Positions 22,444 to 35,179 of a stretch of DNA of 64,000 nt are shown piece by piece. The notes beneath the pieces are model-generated. The model was not told the origin of the DNA and ran no database searches. It saw nothing but the letters and a program-made list of their open reading frames with translations. A program made the translations under genes and the position numbers. Each line of letters opens with the position of its first letter. Positions within the stretch are counted from its first letter, which is position 1. Source of the DNA: Lumbricus terrestris (lineage: Eukaryota; Annelida; Clitellata; Crassiclitellata; Lumbricidae); assembly GCA_949752735.1 (NCBI GenBank), contig OX457037.1:16267017-16331016 (forward strand), written 5' to 3'.

Positions 22444-25400
22444 GACAGAGAAGTGGAGATAGGGACAGACACAAGCTGAGGCAGGTAAACACACACACAT
22501 AGATAAAATTGTGACAATGCAGACGTACGATAATGACACTATTGAGCATAATATAAACACTAAAACAGTCCTAAGTTAAAATCTTAGTTTTGATAATTAT
22601 GATCATCGTCAGTAACGAACATCACTAAGATGTTAAGATGTAGAAATCTAAGCTCAAAAGGTGTATTCTTCAGTCAAGGCTGTGCGAACCAGAAAAGCAT
22701 TGTTGATGGGTGAGAAATGACAACTTTGCCCTAGTTCTTGCTGATACATGCTGATACATGTTTGTCACAATTGGAGGTCCCTTTCATCTTGAATTCAGCA
22801 AGCATACATGCTCCATTAAAATATGGTAATCGAACATTATAATCTGTGGTAATTTTGTTATAATTTTCTTTAATCATTTGTTTCATTCTAACTGGTTGTG
22901 GTATGTCAGCAGGGTCTCAATAAAACGATTGTATAATCTATTATTTCATGAGAACAATAGAACCACAATTTCCTTTCAATCTTTTATGTAAACCAGGCCC
23001 CTACTTAGGGGAATTTCAATTCGGGAATTCGTCCCTTCAGACTTGACTAATTGCTCCTGTATATGCTGGTCGTAGAATACTATGCATTGTGTTCGATGTC
23101 CTGATGAAAATTATTTCCTTTTTATTATTGTGTTTGCTTAAATTGTGATTGCCATGCAACATGTGTTGTGCATTACGTATTGTGCATCGGAACAATAAAA
23201 TAAAATTTAATTGAATTGAACTCGCTACGACCGAAATTATTATTTATTATGCTTCCTGTTGTGAGACTTCAATGTGCACTTGTGTGTGTAAGGAGGGGGG
23301 GGAATTATAACAGGTCATTTATATGGTATTGTCATTGTTCTGTTGGTGTCAATGGTAATTTGCATATATATTTTTCAGCTTTGCTCTTAAGATTTCTGCA
23401 GTACTTAAACACCTGGGGCCGTATTCATGATGATATTGTAAGTCTTAGTTGCTGACTAAATCTGGCAACTGACGGATAAATCTGTGTGCATGACGACCTC
23501 TAATCCGTTCAAGTGACTAGTGCTAGTTGTCAGTTGATCGCTAAGGGTGCGAAAGTTAGCTAGTCAATGAGTCAGAGGGTCAAAACATAGTGAGACATTT
23601 GTGATTCGTCCACTTCAACAAAATTTAGGACGTCAAAGAGTGTTTTGGAGGCACCATAGTTAATTCCGCTGTCGGACAATGAGCTATTTATGCTTTTCGT
23701 TTTCACCATCACAAAATACCATTAATGTGTGACAAGATGCATTTTAGATAGCATATTATGTTGCGACTGAAAAATATTTTCCGTGGGTGATGCAAGTGTG
23801 TTTATATCTTTGTTTATTTCCCTACACGGCCGAACGCCTCTTGATATCTCTTGTGCTGCGCGCTAACTGTAACCATGATTTAGCTGCCGACTAAGTAAGT
23901 GATATCCTAAGTTTGTCTTGTGCGTATTTCCTAAGACTTGTCTGAGCAAGTCACAACGTAGCACTTAGTCGGTACGTAGACTAAGACATGGTTGTGAATA
24001 CGGCCCCAGGAGGTAAGCAGCGTGACGAGGCAAATTGTCAATCAAGCTATTATCTGAGAAACAACAATTAAACTCAGGATACCATTGTAGTGTCAGAGAG
24101 CATAGGAGGACCAAGTGTATGCATGCATTGCACAATGCCTCTGAGGGACTTTTGAGACGAGCGAGCTAGGTGGGTGTTCTGTTACAACACATTACATGTG
24201 AATTTTGTTTATGAGAGTAGATTTCCATCTGCTTTTCATTTTCGCTCAGGATTCTCGTCTCTATGTTGCCTACAGCAAACATTGCTTGACTGTTCAGAGA
24301 AGCAACAAGCGGAAGTTTTTTTTAGAGAAACAGACCGACAGGCAGACAGACTGTCTGTCTATCCGTCTGTCTGACAGATAGACAGACAGACAGATCCTGA
24401 CTTACAGGAAGACAGACAGACATGAGCAGACGGGAAAAGACAGGGACAATGACAGAAATAGAGACATGAGGAAGAGAAAGACATTCACACACTAAGGCAG
24501 ACAGTCAAAACGAGCAAGAATAGACTTCTTGAAGGGGCACGATATAAATTTTCACGATGAATGAATGAACAATTGAATGAATGAATGAATGAACGAATTA
24601 ATGAATTAATGAATTAATGAACGAATGAATGAATGCCACATCACACTGTTCAAAGTTCCTATCTCTGTGCTATTATTTTGACCCCGTATTCAAGTGGGTG
24701 ATTGTTCCTTAACAGTGTCAGCTCCACCTAATATGTCCTCCTTGATTTGAGCCAAACACAGCTAGCAGCAGCCTTACTGTTACTGTAATAGAAAGCTCTG
24801 GCAGCAGCCAATGAATATATTGCCCCTATCATAGTTGGCGCCGAGTCACTCTACATCCGTTTGTTTGTTTGCAGTGGTTTGAAACACCCAACAACATGGC
24901 ACAGTTGTTTTTATGTGAAAATTGAATTTATTAGGGTTTATTCTCAGCGGGGAACGGACATTAACCCCCCGGACAAAAGCCCCCCAGACAAAAGCCCCCG
25001 GACATTAGCCCCCGGACAAAAGCCCCCCGAGGTAGGACATTAGCCCCCCCCCAGTCTATGATATCATTACCTAAAAATGATGCACAAAATGTAGCAATGG
25101 ACCTAAGTTAAGTTATGCCTAAATTGCACATTAGTATAACACTGTAAGAATATGCAAAGTTAATTGAAGGTTTATTATGCACATTATAAAACATTTAAAG
25201 GCATTAATTGTAGAACGACATAAATGTACGAAATTCTAAGTCCAAAGTTTGTGAAATCTAGATAAAAGTTTAATGCCTAACTGACTTTAACAAACCTTCG
25301 TTGTAGCCAAACTGACACTAACAAGTAGGCCGACCACTGTATAGGATTCCCATTCGTTCATTTCTCTAATGTATTGAATCTAATTTTGAATTGAAACGAC

Positions 25401-26477
25401 ACTAATAAGCCTACGAAGCTGAGACGTAGCCTAACTGATGCTAACCAGCCTTTATTGTAACACACTAAACAAATAGACTGTATAGGCCCTATCATTTCGA
25501 ATCTAAGTCTATAAATTTAGGCCTACTGACACAATCAGGACCTATATGACTCTTAAGAACTTTCGTTTGCATGTGAATGCCAGTGACAAGTACGGCACTA
25601 TTCCATGACTTGCACAAAGGGGGGGGGCTTTTGTCTGGGGGGGCTAATGTCCTAGGTAAAATCGGGGGCTTTTGTCCGGGGAGCTTATGTCCGGGGGGGC
25701 TTTTGTCCGGGGGGCTAATGTCCTACACCCATTCTCAGCAGGGGCCTCCATTTGGAACTCTCTACCTCCTGATGTTGAAATACTTTCCAACTCTTGCTCT
25801 AAACTGAACACTTTAATATCTCTTCCAGACTTCTCATAAGCTATTAAAGTTTGCCTGGCTTCAGTTTACACTTCTAAACCATGTAGACATGAAGGCCTGA
25901 AAGGATGATATCAAATTACAGTTATACTGTATGTACTGTATTCATAAGCTATAATGACTAGTTATAATATTTGTAAGCTACATGGTTTTACTATAAACCA
26001 CACTATCTGTTTATAAGCTACTTGGCTATGCTATGATCCTCACTAAATATTTGACTTCAAGCCACACTAACTGTCCGGTTATTAAGCCACACTATCTGGC
26101 TGTAGGCCACATTGACTGTCTGGCTGTAAGTCACAGTGGCCAAAAAGAATGTGTGTGCATAATTTGATAAAATTTATGACCACCCTCATATAAGATTTAT
26201 CTTAAACAGGTTTACAGACAATAGGAAATGAGGATGTCTGATCTGACTGTATCTATCATGACAGTTGTTTACCCTTCGAGCGGAGTCTTTGCTTTTCAAT
26301 GACCTAGTTTAACAAGAGCCATCAGCATTATATAATATATAATCAGGATGACTCTCACATTTTAGTATTCTCTTTGTTTAGCAGACTTTTTGCCCAACAT
26401 GTTTGTAGATGATAGGAAAACATACAGCAACTTAATCTTCTCAGCTTTATCATCATCACTATCATGAACATCATTGT

Positions 26478-26508
<31 letters not shown>

Positions 26509-29500
26509 GTCGTCCTCGTCATCGTTGTCGTCATCATCATCATCATCATCTTCAATATCATCATTATCATCGTTGTCCTCGTCATTGTCATCGTCATCAT
26601 CATCATCATCTTCATCATCTTCATCATTGTCATCGTCATCATCATCATCATCATCTTCTTCATCATCATCATCATCATGATATCATCTTCATCATCATCT
26701 TCATCATCATCTTCATTGTCGTCGTCATCGTCATCATCATCATCTTCATCATCATCATCATCATCATCATAGTCGTCATCATCATCATCATCATCATAGT
26801 CGTCATCATCATCATCATCATCATCACCATCATCAGTTTGTGACTCCAATCGCTGGGCAGTTGTTGGTGTCGGTCAGTGATATCCATTGTTTTCAGGACA
26901 TTTATTTTTTACTTTGTTCATTGATTCTGTATACGAGACAAGACTCTTGAAAGGCATTCTTCCTCCTCTTCCTCTATCATCAGTGCCTTTCTAAGACTCA
27001 GTGTCCCAGGTTGCGTCACCTGCCATTGGGGTGCCCAGCTCATCAGATGCCCAAATGATTAATATGCTGGTGCTATATAAAGGTCTACTATCCGGAAGCC
27101 CACCCATAACGTTTGCCTCTACTTACTTCCTATAAACCTTATAGCTTATTTATGAACACACAGATACATATATATATATATATATATATTATATATTATA
27201 TATATTATATATTATATGTATGTCTGTGCTTAAAGAAAAGACTGGTCAAAACACTGGTATGGAGTGTGGCACTGTATGGGTCGGAGACCTGGACTATCAA
27301 GAAGGAGGATATTCAGAAATTAGAGGCTTTCGAGATGTGGATTTGGAGAAGGATGGAGAAGGTGAGCTGAAAAGCGATCGCTAATAACAACAATAAGAGA
27401 AAGACAAAAGAACTGGGTTGGGCACGTGTTAAGAGGAGACTCCCTCCTGAAAGAAATCATAGAAGGGAGAATGGAAGGAAAGAGAGGGAGAGGAAGACCG
27501 CGGCAAATGATGCTCGGAGGCATTATGGTCAATGGATAGGCCTACAGCAAACTGAAGGAAAAGGCACAGCACAGAGAGGAGTGGCGTCATTGGAGGTTGG
27601 AACCTGCCGAAGGGCAGAGAACCTAAAGAGAGAGAGAGAGAGAGAGTCTATGCAGCCTATTTGCATATGCATATGGACAGGATTTAAAGTGGGTTGGAAC
27701 GTTCCCACTGCTCACCATGCATGGAACCCTGGAAACATATGATGTGTTCCAATAAAGCTCCTCTTCCGCATTCCCACTGCTTACCAAAACCACTTATTTG
27801 TTTTGAATGATAACACACATATTTATGATTTATTTATGTATGAATAATATGTTTGTTTTTATAATATGAGTACAGATTAGATATCTGCATGTATATAATA
27901 GATATGTGCATTTTTATACATAGTGTACACAGCGACTTGATATTATCAGATGTGTGTGTGTGTGTGTGTGCGCGTGTGCTTGTGTGTGTGCGACAGTGTA
28001 TATAATAGTCATCTGTGCCTGTGGTGTATAGGCCGTGGGTGACATGCATTGTGTTATTGTCTGGGCGCGTTTAATTACATCATTTGTATGGAAGAATATC
28101 TGCATCCGGTTAGGCTCTCACTGGTGGTATGTCCCCACATTGAAACAACCGTCACAGCTCATCTATACACAATGCGTTTCGATAAACTGGTCCACAAACA
28201 ATTACAGTCTTGTTATTTATTACTGTAATTGTCCGTTGTTTTTTTTAAATGCTTAGAATACAAATGCATGAAATACACGCTTTTCTAAGCCCTTTACCAA
28301 CCAAAGTGTAAAGTAAATATTATAGGAAATCTATAACCCTTGGTCGGCGAAAGCTTAAGGTAGTTCTATATGCAGAAGAGTGTAGCTGTAACACATTCAT
28401 TCATTCATTCATTCCGAAAATGTGTATATAGCACCACTTCAAGAAGCCTACTCAGAGGCACTCCCAGCCCATCTACGGCTAAAGAGCAAGGTCTTGAGTA
28501 ACTTGTAGAAAAAGCAGGCTAATTGATTATTGCAAAGTAGTAAGCACAGTGTAAGTGGGAACCCATTTCAACAGGATGTTTCTTAATGTAAAAGAAATTC
28601 CCAGAAGTTTGTCAGTTAACGTGAGCTGAAAATGTTTCTTGGGCTATCTATAATATACCGGGAAAAGTACTGCTATGTTGAGCAAAGATTGTTCTTATGG
28701 TCCAGTATATTTTGAGAAATCGTGACTGCACCATCCTATAGGAACAAATATTCCCTGGGACATTCTAAACAATACCTGTGGACAATACAATTGTATCTGA
28801 TTGATAGCTTGTGAAGGTATCAATGGTCTTCCTGCAAAGTTCAGTAGTAAACACATGGTCATAGTAGAGAACATTGAGCAGCAACTATGTGTGGGAAGGA
28901 CTTGCTCACGGTCGTTACAGAGTGACTGCCCGACTGGAGGCTTGGACCTGTAGGTACTCTTGACTTTGCGCAACTCCTCATTGCCTGCGCTCTGGTAGTG
29001 CTAGTCCAAAGTCTGGAAAAAGGTGGGGGACAATGTAAACGTAGATGTTGTCAGACAGGGTTTGTTGTTTGCAGTTCTGCACAAAAAGTGCAGTTCTCAA
29101 TGAATTTGTGCACCTGTAACAACGCTTAATTGTGCAGTTAAAATAGTTTTAAAAGTTTATTTTAATCATCCGATTTAAAGCTATTTACCATGCATGGATG
29201 GGGAAAAGGGAGAGACTGGGTTGTGCAGTCCTCAAAACTCTTTAAAAGAAGTCCAGTTGTTGAGCATTTGATTTTCTTATCATTTTTCATGGGCTGAACA
29301 CTCTCTGGCCATGCAGCTACGTATTGTGACTTTCTTTCTTGCTCTAATATGACACCTCTGTATATTCCTTTTCTTTTCCCCTAGAAAGCCTTCCTAGGGC
29401 AGGATCCTGCTTGAGTGAGAGTGTGAAGGTTTGGGGGAGGGAAGGGGATCCGTAGGTGTATCTGCTTATCATAGAGTCACTGAACAAATAGGGGCACAGA

Positions 29501-30021
29501 TGATGTTTCTGCATAAAAACACAGTTGATGACCGGTGACCTAAATAGGTCTATAATATTATAGATAGGCGGTGTTTACATTTTCACATTCACTATGATAC
29601 ATGTGCGACGCAACCTGTATCAATCTATCTGACTATTGATCTTCTTGCTAATCCGCTTACCATATGTCGTTTTGTCGTTTTCTGTGTTGTATTTATCTGA
29701 TGAATATATTTGCTGTTCTTCTTTTATAAATCATTATTTTGTGATTGTTGAGGCTAAACAGACCTATTATAGAGTTTATCTTGCTAGACTGACAATTGAG
29801 AGGTGGGTGTGTGGGTGGTGGTTCAAATCATTCTATGTAGATTTATGCTTCGCATGTGCCTCTAGTGATAATGAGCGCACTGACTGTAGACTGTCAGTCC
29901 AAAGATGAGATGGTGCTGGAGCTTATTAATGCTGGAAGGGCTTGCCACCCATTCTCGTATGCTGAAGCCAAGAAAAGGGGATGCTTTATACCCATGCAAC
30001 TTCTTTGGACAAGCTTAAGGA

Positions 30022-30055
<34 letters not shown>

Positions 30056-33000
30056 ATATATATACACATGGATATTATATATATCCATATATATATATAT
30101 ATGTTCATGTGTATGTTCCAGCATTAATAAGCTCCAGCACCATCTCATCTTTCGACTGACAGTGTTCTTCCATCGTTGCCTTTTCCATCCTTCTCTTCCT
30201 CGATTCCTTGTCTTCTTCCCTCTCTCTTCCCTTCCTTCGTTCTCTTCTTAATTCCCGGTTGCCATTGATTGACGATGGATTAAATGGGTGCGAAACCTGT
30301 GAGTAGAGTGGGAGTTGTTTCGCACATTCCAGTTCCAGGTCTGCATTCCTGGACATCGAGGCGCCTCCCTTGAGAACCTCATTCCTTCTCCGAGGGATGA
30401 TTTCAGGTGGAAGAAAGAGGGACTCTCCTCCTCTGTCTGTATATTGACTCACGGCTCATACACAGAATCACGTACTGATTATGACATAAAACCTATTTAA
30501 CTGACCTATAGAAGATACATTAGGCCAGTGTTCTCAACCTTTTAGTGCGGCGACCCCTTGGTAACATTTCGAAAGTTGTGACGACCCCCAGGGCTCCAAA
30601 AACAAAATTTATTGAGTTACCTCCTTTCACTGCAGTTTTGCTACCATTGTCCATTGTTATGCATTTACATCCTAGCAATTCGAAAACTGCTTTTGGCAAT
30701 TGTATGTGGTTTCCTGACTCTTGCGATTCTGAGAGCTACATGCTATTCGGTATTTTCAGTTGAAGTTGACTTCCACAGCTACCACGTCTTGCTGTTGAAA
30801 CTTTCCAAACCTGTCTCAAGAGTGCCTTCTTGGTGTCATCAGCTTTGCTCTTTAAAATACCAGTCATGTTTTCCTGCATAGTTAAGGGTGATTAGTATCT
30901 TAATGGCAAATCAGTTTATTTGTCGGGTTTTATTGATTTTTGACATTATTGAAAATGTCAGTAAAAATGAAACTATTCATGTGGCAACTACCGGTATTAA
31001 ACAATTGGCAACTGTGACAATTTTTCTTTTCTTTACACTCATTTCACCTAGCTGTTTTGATTTGGGTGGGTATCAATTTCATAAATTTTATTTGTGTTCT
31101 TTATGAATGCGCCGAGCAGCTCGGAGCAGGGTAGGGTTTTGGAAAGAGGATGTGCTCCTCAGCATTGTCAAATTATTTAAAAATATCCACACCGCAGTGG
31201 TAGCATTTTAGGCTGTCATTTAAAAAATAATAATTTCAGTGCTGAAAGACATAATTTAAGACTTAAATAAAGCCCCCATTGTTTAGTTTTTCTTAAATTT
31301 TCACATCATAATGGCTGCATTTAAAGCTGTCATCTTAAGAAAGGTAGCTCGTATTTTCAATGCTGATAGTCATGGTCTAAAACTTCAGAGTGTCAACCCA
31401 CAATTGCTAAAAAAAGTTTTTGATCTGCACACTGTAGCCTAACTGTTACATTTTCAGCTGTCATCTTAACAAAATTAGGCCTACTCATGATTTCAGTGCT
31501 CATAGACATTGTTTAAGACTACAATAAATATTCACTGTAGCCATTGATTTTAAAAAAGAATGGTGAGAATGGTAAGAGTGAAATTTATACTTGAAAAGCA
31601 AAATGGTAAAATTTAAATTGACTTGCTGCCCCAATCTAACGAATAGCAAGAGCACAAGTAAAAGTTTATTTTGAGTTGCTCTAGCACAGTAGATATCGTT
31701 GAAATAGTATCTTTTACAAATTTCTGAGGGGGTCCAGGCGACCCCTGGCAAATCGTCAGGCGACCCCCGTGGGGGTCGCGACCCACAGGTTGAGAACCGC
31801 TGCATTAGGCTGAGGTGTTAAGGAGGAATGGAGACTAAGACATTCTACTGGATGAACGACGTATATAAGCCAAGACATTGTAAGACTCGGACTAACTCTG
31901 TCCCTGATTGTACTCTGCCAGTGCCAGTCCAAAGCTTGGATGAAGGATGAGGGCGACTCTAATCATCTTCGTTATCACACAGTGTCATTAAACGGACTAT
32001 TACTACTATTATTACTATTTATTCCTATTACTATTATTGCTGCTTCTACTACTGCTACTGCTGCTACTACTGCTGCTGCTGCTACTACAACTACTACCTA
32101 CCACTACTACTTGGACTGAGCTGAGTTGTTGTCCATAGCCTCTATTTTGTTAGTTTCATTTTACTGATAGCTTTCTCATCTCTCAGCACACCCGGTCCTA
32201 CATCTGCATCGCTAGCCGGGGGGGGGGGTGGAGGGTAGTAGGGGTGGTGGTAGGGCTGGCGGGTGGGCTTCATATGCATGTAAGTCCTTAGGCCTGGTGG
32301 GGTCCTTTGGCCTGGCGTTTTCTTTGATATTATTGATGTATTGATCAGCCATGTATTACCATTTACCACTGTCAGTCGTTTTGTGTCAGTCGTTTTGTGT
32401 CAGTCGTTTTGTCATCTTCTTCATGGTTTGCAATATGATCAAATTGATCATCACATTGATCATCACATTGATCAGCGCATTGAGCACTCCTTCACATTTC
32501 TAAGCACATTATACCCCACCAGATGACTGGCCAGGAGGGTTTTGGTGGTGGCTGCGGTGGTAGTGGCGGTGGTAGTGGCATTGTTGGTGGAGGTTATGGT
32601 GGTGTCGGCGGAGTGGGTGGTGGTAGTGCCGGAGTCCTGTGTTGGTATTGGTAGTGCCGTATTGGTAGTGCCGCAGTGGTGTTTACCATGTTGTTGGTTG
32701 TGCTGTTTATGGGAGTGATGGTGCTTGTGGTGGTAGGGGTGTTTATGGTTTTGATGGTGGTAGTAATGTTTATGGTGAGAGTAGTGACTGACTGACTGGT
32801 GGTGGTGGTGGTGGTATTGGTAATGGTAATGACTTACGATCATAGTGGTTGTGATGATGATGGTACTGGTATTGTATTGCTTTTCCTACATCCTCACATA
32901 ACAGATTTTGTGTTACACTTCTTCCTATTACAACCATTGATCATCCGTGTCAGCCACCAATCTCTCACAAACACCTTCAGCGCTCAGCGTCCGTCCGTCC

Positions 33001-35106
33001 TTTATAAAATTCGAATCCTCTTAATTAACATTCATTGCATCTGAATGGAGAAGACGTCAAACATTCGAACCTGCCTAGGGGCAGACAATGCAAAGAAGAA
33101 GGAAGCAGCTGATTAATAATTATCAATTGTCTTCGCTTGTTGCTGTCTGCTGGGTGTTAAGTGTACGGCAACACCTACTTACATGTATCATCCCACAGCG
33201 TATTTAGAAATGCCTTGTGTTAATTAAATTAATTACCTAATTATCTCCACACGGCTACAATGGCTACATGCATAGGCACATTGCCTACGTACTTAATTAC
33301 TACTTAAATGCACCGACTTATTTACGTTCCTACTTGCTTATTTGTCCATCTTTTCCTTGTATTCATCCGACTGTTTCTCGTCCTTCCTTGCCTCCACCTT
33401 CCCTTCCTCCTACTTTTGTGGATCTTTCTCCTGGTCTTGGTGTTCGCAGACAGTGGTTTGGATGGTTGGTTTGCGAGTGTGGTGGTGGCAGTGGGTCTGT
33501 ATGTCCCAAGTCCTCTGTGTCTGCCATTGTGTTTCTGCTTCCACAGCAGGCAATTAACTTTGCCACTAATTGTGCTTCATTCTTTCACGGTCAGGTTGAC
33601 TGCACTGGCTGTGTGGTGGGGTGGTTTGGTTGCAGGGTTTGTGTGTGGTAGGGTGGTTTGGTTGCAGGGTTTGTGTGTGGTGGGGTGGTTTGGTGGCAGG
33701 GTTTGTGGGTGGTGGGGTGGTTTGGTTGCAGGGTTTGTGGGTGGTGAGGTGGTTTGGTTGCAGGGTTTGTGGGTGGTGGGGTGGTTTGGTTGCAGGGTTG
33801 TGGGTGGTGGGGTGGTTTTTTGTGTATTGTATTGTATAAAAACATTTATAAAGCGCCTCTACTAGGGTGAACCGTTCAGAGGCGCTCCCAGTGTGCAAGG
33901 CCACGAGAGAAGAAATAGGTTTTAAGAAAAGAAAATGAGGAGGAGGGATTACCTGTCAGAAGTTGAGATCGAGTAGAAGGAGAGAGCGTATTCCAAAGAG
34001 AGGGGCCAATTGATGTATAGGAACAGGACTGAGCCATAGCCGTTCTAGTAGGAGGTACTAGAAGTTCAAATCTGTTTAAAGAGCGGAGTGGACAAAGCGA
34101 GGAGGCTGAAACTGGCCTGCGAATTCCATCGGTTAGATATTTTGGAGCAAGACCCCGTTGTGCTTTAGAGACCAAAATGAGAATTTTGAAATTAATGCGT
34201 GCAGTTAGAGGAAGCCAATGGAGCTGTTCAAACATAAAAGTAGAGAAATGAGAGTAGCGTGGAAGGCGTGCAATTAATCTGGCGGCCGCGTTAAGGACCG
34301 ACTGCAAAGGTGAGAGTCTAACCTTGGGAAGACCAATTAGAAGAGAATTACAGTAGTCAAACCTTTCACAGGTTTGGTGGCAGGGTTTGTGGGTGGTGGG
34401 TGGTTTGGTGGCAGGGTTTGTGGGTGGTGGGGTGGTTTGGTTGCAGGGTGGTGGGGTGGTTTGGTTGCAGGGTTGTGGGTGGTGGGGTGGTTTGGTTGCA
34501 GGGTTGTGGGTGGTGGGGTGGTTTGGTTGCAGGGTTGTGGGGGGTGGGGTGGTTTGGTGGCAGGGTTGTGGGTGGTGGGGTGGTTTGGTTGCAGGGTTTG
34601 TGGGTGGTGGGGTGGTTTGGTGGCAGGGTTTGTGGGTGGTGGGGTGGTTTGGTGGCAGGGTTTGTGGGTGGTTTGGTGGCAGGGTTTGTTGGTGGTTTAG
34701 TGGCAGGGTTTGTTGGTGGTTTGGTGGCAGGGTTTGTGGGTGGTGGGGGTGGTTTGGTGGCAGGGTTTGTGGGTGGTTTCGTGGCAGGGTTTGTGGGTGG
34801 TTAAGTGGAGTTGACAGCTAATAGCAGCTGTATTTTGTCACCCACACTGCAGTAACACATCCTGCTGGTACCCTGAAAACATCACAGTCTGTTGTTTAGT
34901 GTGTGTATATACTTCACTGTTGGCCTGGTACAGGTCAAGAGTTCAGACCTTGTTGGGGTCAGAAGTTCGAATTTTGGCCAGAGTAGAAAACATTATTTTC
35001 AGATTTCTGCTTCACTGGCTTCACCTCTATCCAACTCACGTATTGGAGTACATGCTGTCAGTTTTAATATCATATGGTGAGGGAGAGGACTGGTAACCAC
35101 CTTCCG

Positions 35107-35179
<73 letters not shown>

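Noticed and set aside
21762..22549. 251- and 176-codon Leu/Ser/Cys-rich minus-strand frames
   Set aside because: Mostly readings of GA/GACA tandem repeats plus antisense of exon 1.
26355..26887. Poly-Asp, poly-Met and poly-Ser frames
   Set aside because: They are translations of the GAT/ATC microsatellite.
28695..28973. Possible transposase frame on the minus strand
   Set aside because: It overlaps a SINE body match and shows no conserved transposase motif.
34374..34821. Three overlapping Gly/Val/Trp-rich frames of 108-144 codons
   Set aside because: All are readings of the GGGTGGTTTGG minisatellite; being open in three frames is a repeat artefact.
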